This document shows positions 1 to 6,837 of a stretch of 33,999 nt of DNA, in pieces. The notes under the pieces were generated by a model. That model saw only the letters and a list, made by a program, of their open reading frames with translations. It was not told the origin of the DNA and did no database searches. The position numbers and the translations under genes are program-made. The DNA comes from Eggerthella sp. CAG:209 (lineage in GTDB: Bacteria; Actinomycetota; Coriobacteriia; Coriobacteriales; Eggerthellaceae), in NCBI GenBank assembly GCA_000436075.1, contig FR884606.1, forward strand, positions 4,234 through 38,232, read 5' to 3'. Each line of letters begins with the position of its first letter. Positions within the stretch are counted from its first letter, which is position 1.

Positions 1-26
1 GCTCTAACCAACTGAGCTACACCGCC
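1..26 (-). tRNA. Partial tRNA, 5' part only (window edge)
   Basis: The reverse strand reads GGCGGTGTAGCTCAG followed by TTGGTTAGAGC, which is a tRNA acceptor 5' strand plus D-arm. The rest, including the anticodon, lies beyond the window, so the identity is not visible. Actinobacteria often have Tyr, Thr and Met tRNAs together, so elongator tRNA-Met is a reasonable guess, but it is inference only. Only four bases separate it from the tRNA-Thr, so the three genes are almost certainly cotranscribed. Confidence 0.8.
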
Positions 27-30
27 AAAA

Positions 31-106
31 TGGTGCCCACAAGCAGACTCGAACTGCTGACCTCTTCGTTACCAACGAAGTGCTCTACCTGCTGAGCTAT
101 ATGGGC
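31..106 (-). tRNA. tRNA-Thr (anticodon GGT)
   Basis: A full cloverleaf can be read on the minus strand. The acceptor GCCCATA pairs with TGTGGGC with one G-U, the anticodon stem is CTTCG/CGAAG with loop TTGGTAA (anticodon GGT), and the T-arm is AGCAG-TTCGAGT-CTGCT. The discriminator base is A and the CCA end is genome-encoded. It sits between tRNA-Tyr (upstream) and a partial tRNA (downstream). Confidence 0.96.
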
Positions 107-110
107 GAGA

Positions 111-195
111 TGGTGGGAGTGCAAGGATTCGAACCTTGGAAGGCTGAGCCAACGGATTTACAGTCCGTCCCATTTGACCGCTCTGGAACACTCCC
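111..195 (-). tRNA. tRNA-Tyr (anticodon GTA)
   Basis: The minus strand starts GGGAGTG and ends CACTCCC plus ACCA. The anticodon loop is CTGTAAA (anticodon GTA). The long variable arm, which gives 85 nt in total, is expected for a class II bacterial tRNA-Tyr. It is the first gene of the cluster after the promoter at 273-302. Confidence 0.96.
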
Positions 196-232
196 GAATT
201 CGCTTGTAATCATGTGCAATTTTCAAGCTGCT

Positions 233-266
233 GCTCGGTTCGAACGTTGTTTCCGTTCAAGCGAGC
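233..266 (-). other. Hairpin in the tRNA transcript leader
   Basis: An imperfect inverted repeat of about 13 bp per arm (233-246 against 254-266) with a 7-nt loop lies between the tRNA promoter and tRNA-Tyr. It has no U-tract on the minus strand, so it is not a normal terminator. It may be a leader structure involved in processing of the tRNA precursor. Confidence 0.5.
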
Positions 267-272
267 AAGGGA

Positions 273-302
273 ATAATACGCTAGGTATCCACCCCGTGTC
301 AA
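273..302 (-). promoter_or_regulatory. Promoter of the tRNA cluster
   Basis: On the minus strand a consensus -35 TTGACA (297-302) is followed after 18 bp by a -10 TATTAT (273-278). Transcription would start near 265 and run into tRNA-Tyr, tRNA-Thr and the partial tRNA. This is one of the strongest promoter matches in the window, as expected for tRNA genes. The stretch 303-410 between it and the putP terminator shows no gene. Confidence 0.8.
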
Positions 303-410
303 CACTTTACACGGCCCCGGGCATGTCCATATGGCATCTTTTTTCACATGCCGTTTTTTATTGCCATAAAGCCCAGGTCAGTAGCGTTTTATTCCTGTTT
401 GCTGCGATGT

Positions 411-446
411 AAAAAACCAGCCGATCTAAGATCAGATCGGCCGGTT
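411..446 (-). terminator. Intrinsic terminator after the putP-like gene
   Basis: A 13-bp inverted repeat (415-427 with 434-446) has one mismatch that becomes a G-U pair on the minus strand. It is followed on that strand by TTTTTT. It lies 44 bp past the symporter stop codon, so it ends that transcript. Confidence 0.85.
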
Positions 447-489
447 CTCAAAAACTTTTTTCAAAAATATTTTTCAGCTTTTGTGCAAT

Positions 490-2052
490 TTAGCAGTCAG
501 CTTCCAGGTACGAATCGAACTCATCGGTAACTTCTTTGGACGGAGCCTTGGTAAGAAGTGAAACCACAATGATGGCAATGAGGCTCAGCACAAAGGCAGG
601 CAAAAGCTCGTATACCGCAAAGAAGCCACCCAGCGGCTTTATGAACGTATGCCATATCAACACCGTTATGGCGCCAGTAAGCATACCCGCCAAAGCGCCT
701 TGCAAATTAGTACGGCGCCAATAGAGGCTCATGATGATCAGCGGTCCGAACGAAGCACCAAAGCCCGCCCATGCGTACGAAACAACTTGGAAGATAGACG
801 AATTCTCGTCGAGCGCAATGACGATACCGAACAAGAGCACGGCAACCAAAGTTAGTCGAGCCACGATCATTACCTGAGAGTCGGTAGCATCCTTCTTTAT
901 TAGTCCCCTATAGATGTTCTCCGCCACTGCCGAACCAGAAATGAGCAAGTAGGAAGATGAAGACGACATCGATGCCGCAAAAATGCCCGAAACCACAAGG
1001 CCACACATAAAGGAAGGCAAAATCATATTAGAGAGAACGATGAAGATGCTCTCCGCACTTGCCTGCGTGAGGAATTCCGTAGGAATAACTGCTCGACCAA
1101 TAAGGCCAATAGAAACCGCACTGAACAAGGAGATAACAACCCATACCGTTGCAATGCGACGAGACTTACGCAGCTCGCAAGAATGGGTAGCGCTCATGAA
1201 GCGGATAAGAACCTGCGGCATGCCAAAGTATCCCAATCCCCATGCCAGACCAGAAACAATGGTAACCATGCCATAAGATCCTGCTTCGCCGAACAGCGGC
1301 ATTCCACCTTCAACTACCTGTTTGCCGCCTTCGTCCAAGATGGGCGTTGCGATTTCGGTACCCGAAAGAAAGCCAGGGATCGATTGTAAGAATGCAACCG
1401 TATTGTCGACACCACCAGCAGCCGTGATGGAACCAACCAGAACAACCACCAGAGCACAAATCATAATGCTGCCCTGAATAAGGTCGGTGGTGCAAACGGA
1501 AAGATATCCGCCCACAAACGTGTAGAGAAATACGATTAAGGCGCCAAGAACCATCATGGTTGCGTAATCAAGACCGAACAGCGTAGCAAACAGCTTGCCG
1601 CACGTTACGAAACAACTGCCTACATAGATAGAGAAGAACAGCAGGATAACCAATGCAGAAATGGTCATAAGGATGTTCTTGGAATCGTGGAATCGATTTG
1701 AGAAGTAATCAGGAAGCGTAATGGAGTTGTTGGCAACCTGAGAGTATTTACGCAAACGCTTAGAGACAAACAGCCAATTCAGGTAGGTACCAATCGCCAA
1801 GCCGATAGCCGTCCACATCGCGTCAGACGCACCAGTGAAATAGGCCACACCGGGAAGACCCATAAGCAGCCAACCCGACATGTCGGATGCCTCAGCAGAA
1901 AGAGCAGTGAGCCATGGGCCGAGCCTGCGCCCTCCTAAGAAGTAGTTCTCCGTTGATTGGTTCGACTTCTTCGCATACACGAAGCCGATAACCACGACAA
2001 CGATGAAGTAGAGGAGCATTGCAAGCAATACCCAGAAATCGTGAGATACCAT
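490..2052 (-). CDS. putP: Sodium/proline-type symporter (SSS family)
   Basis: A polytopic inner-membrane carrier of the sodium:solute symporter family, about 520 residues with some 13 hydrophobic segments. The diagnostic PutP segment ASDMSGWLLMGLPG near residue 55 carries the Asp/Ser/Gly cluster known to bind sodium and substrate in E. coli PutP. The family imports L-proline using the sodium gradient, though some members take pantothenate or other solutes. The reading frame can extend to a TTG at 2085 or an ATG at 2076. I prefer ATG 2052 because GGAAAG lies 8 bp upstream and the N-terminus then matches known PutP proteins. A -10-like TATAAT (2157-2162) lies upstream, directly beside the duplicated repeat copy A. 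The gene stands alone and ends in a terminator. Confidence 0.88.
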   Translation of the reverse strand: MVSHDFWVLLAMLLYFIVVVVIGFVYAKKSNQSTENYFLGGRRLGPWLTALSAEASDMSGWLLMGLPGVAYFTGASDAMWTAIGLAIGTYLNWLFVSKRLRKYSQVANNSITLPDYFSNRFHDSKNILMTISALVILLFFSIYVGSCFVTCGKLFATLFGLDYATMMVLGALIVFLYTFVGGYLSVCTTDLIQGSIMICALVVVLVGSITAAGGVDNTVAFLQSIPGFLSGTEIATPILDEGGKQVVEGGMPLFGEAGSYGMVTIVSGLAWGLGYFGMPQVLIRFMSATHSCELRKSRRIATVWVVISLFSAVSIGLIGRAVIPTEFLTQASAESIFIVLSNMILPSFMCGLVVSGIFAASMSSSSSYLLISGSAVAENIYRGLIKKDATDSQVMIVARLTLVAVLLFGIVIALDENSSIFQVVSYAWAGFGASFGPLIIMSLYWRRTNLQGALAGMLTGAITVLIWHTFIKPLGGFFAVYELLPAFVLSLIAIIVVSLLTKAPSKEVTDEFDSYLEADC

Positions 2053-2156
2053 ACCGTTCGCTTTCCGTTTTCCCATGCTGAGCAAAAACCCAGCGGCTTC
2101 ACCTATCGCTGCGATAGAAACACAGCACTACGCACTTTAGTACGCAATAGTGACGG

Positions 2157-2162
2157 ATTATA
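2157..2162 (-). promoter_or_regulatory. Candidate -10 element of the putP-like gene
   Basis: A perfect TATAAT on the minus strand lies 105-110 bp upstream of the chosen putP start. No good -35 is seen 16-18 bp upstream. The region where it should be lies inside repeat copy A (2166-2298), so the promoter spans the duplication boundary. Confidence 0.4.
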
Positions 2163-2165
2163 CGA

Positions 2166-2298
2166 CAAGCATGATTCGATTGGGTTAACGGAGTGCTAGA
2201 ACGGCTTTTTCGGTAGCGGAACCCTAACAGTTGCGCTTCAGCCAAACACGCAGTTCGTTTTCCATGCGCTCGAACTCTGCTTTGGTTCTTTCGTTGGA
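2166..2298. repeat. 133-bp direct repeat, copy A (fragment of HD-gene 3' end)
   Basis: This stretch matches 8174-8306 with only three mismatches (2185, 2193, 2278) and the same orientation. The second copy covers the last 24 codons plus stop of the HD-domain gene and 58 bp downstream of it. Copy A is therefore a decapitated 3' remnant without the rest of the gene. Between the copies lie about 5.9 kb of accessory genes. See findings. Confidence 0.95.
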
Positions 2299-2522
2299 GT
2301 CTGCTTCGTGTTACGAGCTACTTAATAATAGTTAAAGAATGAGCAGGTAATTTGCGTGAGCAAAAATAAGAAGCCATCGATAATTGTCGGCTCATCCCAT
2401 CAAATTCCAGCTTTTGACCTCAAATTACCTTCATCGATTTCGTTAATTTAAAAATGATCAAATATGTAGTTAAAATTAAGAAACCATTGCTTGTTCTTAA
2501 TTAATAGGCAAGTTATTAATAA

Positions 2523-2555
2523 GCCATGCATTTCAGAAGAGCTGAAGTGCATGGC
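2523..2555 (-). terminator. Hairpin after the LysR gene, weak terminator
   Basis: A 14-bp inverted repeat (2523-2536 with 2542-2555) has one G-U type mismatch and a 5-nt loop. On the minus strand it is followed by TTATTAATAACTT, a poor but T-rich tail. It lies 39 bp past the LysR stop, so it probably ends or protects that transcript. The surrounding stretch 2299-2590 is AT-rich and shows no gene. Confidence 0.55.
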
Positions 2556-2593
2556 ACATTGAGATTTTCATAGCGAATGCGCACGAATCGCAA

Positions 2594-3487
2594 TCACCGC
2601 AAACAGGAACAATACCTCAATGCGGTATCAACGAATTCCGTAACAGTCTTCGATTGAGCAATGCGAGTGTTTGAGCAAAGATACATTTGGTGGAAGTCGC
2701 GAGGAGCTTCCAAAATCCGAACCAACTTTACGTCCTGATCATAGGAATCAAGGATCCAGGAACGACAAGCTATCGCCATAATATCGGGGTTTCCAACCAC
2801 CATCGATGCCAAAGTGATCTCATCCGAGTAAAGGCAGTCGATAGTAAGGTCGTAATCCTTCACTAAATTAGTAAGCTCCGCGCCGAGTGGACCCGTCAAG
2901 TTATAGGAAATTAAATAATGGTCCATCAGCTCTTTCAGGGATATTTCATCTCGGGAAGCAAGTGGGTGCAAACGATTCACAACGAGGACGGCCTCTTGGG
3001 TCCAACAGGGGTCAAACCTTATATTGGGATCTTCGCCCATTGTTCCGGCAAAGGCCACATCAACTACTCCCCTCTTTATCTTTTCAATAAGCGCCGGGGT
3101 CGACGCTTGATCGACCTTGACCAAAACAGCACCGTGAGTACGAACCCTAAATTGATTGATGATGCGAGACCAGTCTTTACTCTGAACCGAAAAGACGGTG
3201 CCAACCACTATCTCTCGCTGAGATTCGAACCGCTTCTCCTTCAACATATTCAACCCAGTGTTCAAAAAACGTAGTGAGGCATCAACATACTCGTAAAACG
3301 ACTCGCCTTCACTGGTTAGCTCAACCGCACCCCTTTTCTTCTCGATCAAAGGAACGCCAACCTCCTGCTCGAGCTTTCCCAAAGCAAGAGACAACGTCGA
3401 AGGCGTAATCGACAGTTTTTCGGCAGTCGCACTCCTGCTCCGAAGTTCAACGAGCGTTTTGAAGTAATTCAGATGGTCAAGATTCAT
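2594..3487 (-). CDS. LysR-type transcriptional regulator
   Basis: A 297-residue protein with the standard LysR layout. The N-terminus MNLDHLNYFKTLVELRS is followed by a winged helix-turn-helix (about residues 15-60, with PSTLSLALGKLEQEVG), a linker helix and a C-terminal effector-binding domain from about residue 90. Start choice: ATG 3487 has GGAGGGG five bases upstream, whereas the upstream ATG at 3505 has no ribosome binding site. The gene is transcribed away from the CoA-transferase at 3651, the usual layout in which a LysR protein controls the neighbouring catabolic operon and itself from the shared gap, in response to a pathway compound. The ligand cannot be read from sequence. It is the only regulator inside the repeat-bounded block. 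Confidence 0.92.
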   Translation of the reverse strand: MNLDHLNYFKTLVELRSRSATAEKLSITPSTLSLALGKLEQEVGVPLIEKKRGAVELTSEGESFYEYVDASLRFLNTGLNMLKEKRFESQREIVVGTVFSVQSKDWSRIINQFRVRTHGAVLVKVDQASTPALIEKIKRGVVDVAFAGTMGEDPNIRFDPCWTQEAVLVVNRLHPLASRDEISLKELMDHYLISYNLTGPLGAELTNLVKDYDLTIDCLYSDEITLASMVVGNPDIMAIACRSWILDSYDQDVKLVRILEAPRDFHQMYLCSNTRIAQSKTVTEFVDTALRYCSCLR

Positions 3488-3650
3488 GATCCCCTCCCCA
3501 ACCATGTGGCAAATACGGGTGGTTTAAAAAGAATTGCCCTTTATTCGCCGAAACGTTTTCGCATTCGTTATGAAACCACTCTATGAAACACACGCAATGC
3601 GCCCACGCTTGGCACTCACCCGATACCAAGCTTAATGCAAGGAGGAAGTA
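3488..3650. promoter_or_regulatory. Divergent control region, LysR / CoA-transferase
   Basis: The gap holds a near-palindrome CGAAACGTTTTCG (3549-3561) and a direct repeat TATGAAAC at 3569-3576 and 3582-3589, spaced 13 bp. These are candidate binding sites for the LysR protein. No consensus -35/-10 pair is seen in either direction, which fits a promoter that needs an activator. GGAGG (3641-3645) precedes the CoA-transferase ATG. Confidence 0.5.
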
Positions 3651-4931
3651 ATGAGGGGACTAGAGGGAATAAAGGTCGTTGAACTCACGAGCTATGTAGC
3701 GGCTCCAGCATGCCCAAGGATCCTTGGAGAAATGGGCGCAACCATCTTCAAGATTGAGCCTGCCTCTGGAGACGAATACCGAACAAACGGACCGGGCTTT
3801 GGCATGGAGAAAACCGATATCGATGACCCGGCATTCGATTATGCATCGATGAATAAAACATTCGTAAGCATCAATCTTAAGAGCGAAAAAGGCTCTGAGC
3901 TTATGCACAAAATGCTTGACGATGCAGACATTATGGTCACAAGCTTCAGGGACAAAGCCCTTGTTAAATTAGGCCTTGATTGGGACAGCATCCATAAAAT
4001 GCATCCGCATCTGGTTTGGGGTCAAATGCGCGGTTACGGCGAATACGGCCCCGACAGGAACACGAAAGGCTTTGACGCAACGGCATATGCAGCACGTGGA
4101 GGATGGTTTGCCTGCCTGCCCCAAGCCGGAGAAGGATACCAGCCCATCAACTGGCCAGCCGCAATGGGCGATTGGAACGCTTCCCTTGCCCTAACTGCAG
4201 GACTGCTTGCAGCACTCGCACGCAAAGACCGCACGGGTGAAGGGGACAAGGTCACCGTAACCCTACATCATTGTTCGCTTTGGCCTATGCAGATGATGCT
4301 TGGATCAACGCAGTTCGGCGACACTTGGCCAAAATCGCGCTACAACGTCACTTGTCCCACTAACAATACTTACCAAAGCAAAGATGGCGTTTGGTTCATT
4401 ATCTGCTATGGAAGCTATGACATTTTCTACGATCACACCATGAGGACCATTGGTCTCGACAATCTTGTTGGAGACAAGCGCTACAACAAAGCAGCCGAAA
4501 TCAACAATGGGTCGGGAAAGAACTCGGAAGTCGTCCATATTCTCGAAGACCAATTCCTCACCAAAACATGGGCTGAATGGGAACCCATTTTCAAAGCGAA
4601 CGAAATCCCATACGAGAAGCTCTATCTGCCGCAGGACATCTTAGAAGACGAAGAAGTTTACGCAAGCGACATCCTGAGAAAGGTCAAGTACGACGCATTC
4701 GGCGAAAAGGTAATACCAACCTCGCCCATTAGGCTCGACAGCATCGGAGACCCAGTTCTTCGCAAAAGCAGGCCCATCGGATATGACACCGCAGCTGTAA
4801 TGACCGAGTACGGCTACTCAGATGAGGAAATCCGAGAACTCGATGGCGAAGCCGTCACCTGCTATCACGGACCTAGCCTACCCGATTCAGTGTTCGAACC
4901 CAGCTACGGTCCCCGTTCAAAAATGGACTAA
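3651..4931 (+). CDS. CaiB/BaiF family (class III) CoA-transferase 1
   Basis: A 426-residue class III CoA-transferase. It opens with GLEGIKVVELTSYVAAPACP and the typical GEMGATIFKIEP strand, and has the DRTGEGDKVTVTL segment. The catalytic Asp should be D174 in AAMGDWNAS, which forms the mixed anhydride in this family. The enzyme moves CoA from one carboxylic acid thioester to another without ATP. Its N-terminus recalls the transferases for 2-hydroxyacids such as phenyllactate or 2-hydroxyisocaproate, but no dehydratase subunits follow, so the substrate is open. An AGGAGG-type site stands before the ATG. It is the first gene of the plus-strand operon opposite the LysR gene. It is clearly different from the second CoA-transferase at 6838-8034. 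Confidence 0.9.
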   Translation: MRGLEGIKVVELTSYVAAPACPRILGEMGATIFKIEPASGDEYRTNGPGFGMEKTDIDDPAFDYASMNKTFVSINLKSEKGSELMHKMLDDADIMVTSFRDKALVKLGLDWDSIHKMHPHLVWGQMRGYGEYGPDRNTKGFDATAYAARGGWFACLPQAGEGYQPINWPAAMGDWNASLALTAGLLAALARKDRTGEGDKVTVTLHHCSLWPMQMMLGSTQFGDTWPKSRYNVTCPTNNTYQSKDGVWFIICYGSYDIFYDHTMRTIGLDNLVGDKRYNKAAEINNGSGKNSEVVHILEDQFLTKTWAEWEPIFKANEIPYEKLYLPQDILEDEEVYASDILRKVKYDAFGEKVIPTSPIRLDSIGDPVLRKSRPIGYDTAAVMTEYGYSDEEIRELDGEAVTCYHGPSLPDSVFEPSYGPRSKMD

Positions 4932-4946
4932 TGTTTTTGGTCTTTA

Positions 4947-5002
4947 TGGCTTGGTGGCCGCAGTGGGGGATGAGCCAAAGGGCTTTTGCGGCCACTAAGC
5001 CA
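4947..5002 (+). other. Large intercistronic hairpin
   Basis: A 16-bp stem with one mismatch (4947-4962 with 4987-5002) encloses 24 nt that contain a second small AGCC/GGCT hairpin. It fills the gap between CoA-transferase 1 and the MFS gene and has no U-tract. It is therefore more likely a stability or processing element, or a partial attenuator, than a full terminator. Confidence 0.7.
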
Positions 5003-5034
5003 TGGACATAGCAACCACGCAAGGAGGAGGAAAA

Positions 5035-6423
5035 ATGGCAACCGAAAAAATCGCCCGACAGGGCCTTACGGTCCGCCACGTTGGCGTTGTGGTAACCATG
5101 GCGCTAACATTGCTAACCGCTGTTGGCATTGTGTTTACGGCAGCAGGCCTATGTTACAGGCCAGTATCGCAACACTTCGGCGTTCAGACATCACAAGTCT
5201 CGCTATACATCACGTTCGTTTATTTGGGCCAGTGCATCGGCGCTGCCCCAATGGCAAAACTGTTCGACAAGTTCAACGCTAAAACAGTATGCGTTGTAGC
5301 AGCCCTGATGGTAGTTATCCCCTACATGGGATTCTGTGTATACCCTGCGATTTGGTGCTACTGGGTAGCGGGCTTCATTATCGGACTTGGCCTTGTATGC
5401 GTTGAATTCACGATGACTGCAGGCATCTTAAGCCGCTGGTTCCACACTAACTACGGCACCGTAACCGGCATTGTATTTGCAATGACCGGCGTTGGCGGAG
5501 TCGTCTGGAACATCATTGGACAATTCGTACTCGGTCCCGACCTTCAAGGCTGGAGAACCCTGTACATGGTATTCGGCATCGCAATCGCCATTGGCACGAT
5601 TCCCTTTATCGCAATCTTTGTTAAGCGCACCCCTCAGGAGTGCGGAACCCTTCCCTATGGTATGCCACTCGATGCCGCAGCAATGGAAGCTGAACTGGCA
5701 GAAGAAGCAGACAGAAAAGCAATCCAAGAACCCGGATTTGCGGCTAAAGACGTGTTGAAGATGCCATTCTTCTGGACCCTTGTTCTAGGCGCCGGCCTGC
5801 TGAACACAATCACAACGATGTCTCAGCTCTTTGCGACTTACGTTCAGTTCCTTGGCCACGAAGGCCAGGAAGGCCAAGCCCTGGTCGCACTGCTGCTCCT
5901 TTCGGGCACTCTTGAAGCGTTCGCAAGCGCAGGCCAGGGAGGCGGAAAGGTCCTGATTGGCTTTATCGAATCTCGGTCGGTATTGATTGCGCAAATCATT
6001 GGCTACGCTGGCGGCGTAATTGGTCTATGCATGATGTGGTGGCTTCCCAAGCTGTTTGGCGAAGCAGGCATCTGGCCCATGTTCTGCGGTGGCCTTTTCT
6101 ATGGACTTGCCTACGCATGTTCCACGGCAATGCTTCCGTTCATCGTTCGCGAAGTATTTGGTGGTCGAGATTTCGACAAGATCTACTCTTGGATGATCAT
6201 GATCTTCAATGGCATTGGCGCACTCGGGGCAACTGGCTGGGCGCTCGTATCTGAAACCTTCGGCTGGGACGGCTTCTTCATCGGCGGCATTATCGTCCTG
6301 ACCATCACTTTCGGATTGCTTGGCTACACATGGATAGCCGGTGACAAAGCACGACGCAAGACCTGGTTCAAGAGCGACGCTGAACTTACCGCCGAAGCGC
6401 ATAAGGAAGGAATCGGCGCTTAA
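5035..6423 (+). CDS. MFS transporter, organic-acid carrier-like
   Basis: A 462-residue major facilitator superfamily protein with about 12 membrane helices in two halves joined by a charged central loop (about residues 205-240, rich in Glu/Ala/Lys). Start: ATG 5035 with AGGAGGAGG just upstream. The in-frame ATG at 5002 lacks a site and sits in the hairpin. The arrangement of conserved glycines and RWF in helices 4-5 recalls the oxalate/formate antiporter and bile-acid carrier branches of the superfamily. Lying between two CoA-transferases, it most likely imports, or exchanges, the acid whose CoA ester they handle. The direction and substrate are inference. It is cotranscribed with CoA-transferase 1 through the hairpin region. 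Confidence 0.88.
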   Translation: MATEKIARQGLTVRHVGVVVTMALTLLTAVGIVFTAAGLCYRPVSQHFGVQTSQVSLYITFVYLGQCIGAAPMAKLFDKFNAKTVCVVAALMVVIPYMGFCVYPAIWCYWVAGFIIGLGLVCVEFTMTAGILSRWFHTNYGTVTGIVFAMTGVGGVVWNIIGQFVLGPDLQGWRTLYMVFGIAIAIGTIPFIAIFVKRTPQECGTLPYGMPLDAAAMEAELAEEADRKAIQEPGFAAKDVLKMPFFWTLVLGAGLLNTITTMSQLFATYVQFLGHEGQEGQALVALLLLSGTLEAFASAGQGGGKVLIGFIESRSVLIAQIIGYAGGVIGLCMMWWLPKLFGEAGIWPMFCGGLFYGLAYACSTAMLPFIVREVFGGRDFDKIYSWMIMIFNGIGALGATGWALVSETFGWDGFFIGGIIVLTITFGLLGYTWIAGDKARRKTWFKSDAELTAEAHKEGIGA

Positions 6424-6483
6424 CCTTCGTGCCGCCCACATTGCTGGGCGCTAATCCCCCACCACCTTCGTACCGTTCAAAAA

Positions 6484-6523
6484 GATCCGCTGCGTCCCAA
6501 CAACCAACCGGACGCAGCGGATC
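6484..6523. other. Perfect 14-bp hairpin upstream of the small membrane ORF
   Basis: 6484-6497 pairs perfectly with 6510-6523 around a 12-nt loop. On the plus strand no T-run follows. On the minus strand TTTTT follows, so it looks like a reverse-strand terminator although no minus-strand gene ends here. It lies 60 bp past the MFS stop and 20 bp before the small ORF start. It may separate expression of the MFS gene from the downstream genes. Confidence 0.75.
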
Positions 6524-6543
6524 CTGAAAGGGCAGTGAATAAA

Positions 6544-6714
6544 ATGATTGATTTCAACCTTTTGTGCAACATCCTCAGCCCCGGCATCTTCGTGATTCTT
6601 GCTGGAGGACTGATAACGGGATATGACACTGCCACACTCATTGTCATTGGCGTTATAGGCTATTCCCTTGTCTTCCTTATGAGACGACTCGCAAAAAGGC
6701 AAAGAAAGCAGTAG
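6544..6714 (+). CDS. Small membrane protein (56 aa), unknown function
   Basis: An ATG-to-TAG frame of 56 codons, too short for many gene callers. The product starts MIDFNLLCNILSPG and has two hydrophobic stretches (about residues 5-24 and 29-46) separated by GYDT, ending in a strongly basic tail RRLAKRQRKQ. This gives a two-helix hairpin with a likely cytoplasmic positive tail. A weak AAAGGG site lies 11 bp upstream. It lies between the MFS carrier and CoA-transferase 2 on the same strand, so a role as a small subunit or partner of the carrier is possible. I do not recognise a family. The alternative is a chance ORF, but its hydrophobic pattern and position argue for a real gene. Confidence 0.6.
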   Translation: MIDFNLLCNILSPGIFVILAGGLITGYDTATLIVIGVIGYSLVFLMRRLAKRQRKQ

Positions 6715-6837
6715 CGCTGAAAACCTAATCAATCCCCCAACAACCCAATAACCCAATACGTTGAAACCGCTATAAAAGCACCGAAATGGAGGTGCCTAGG
6801 TTCTTATTGCCCAAATTCGATTCAAAAGGAGATCCCC

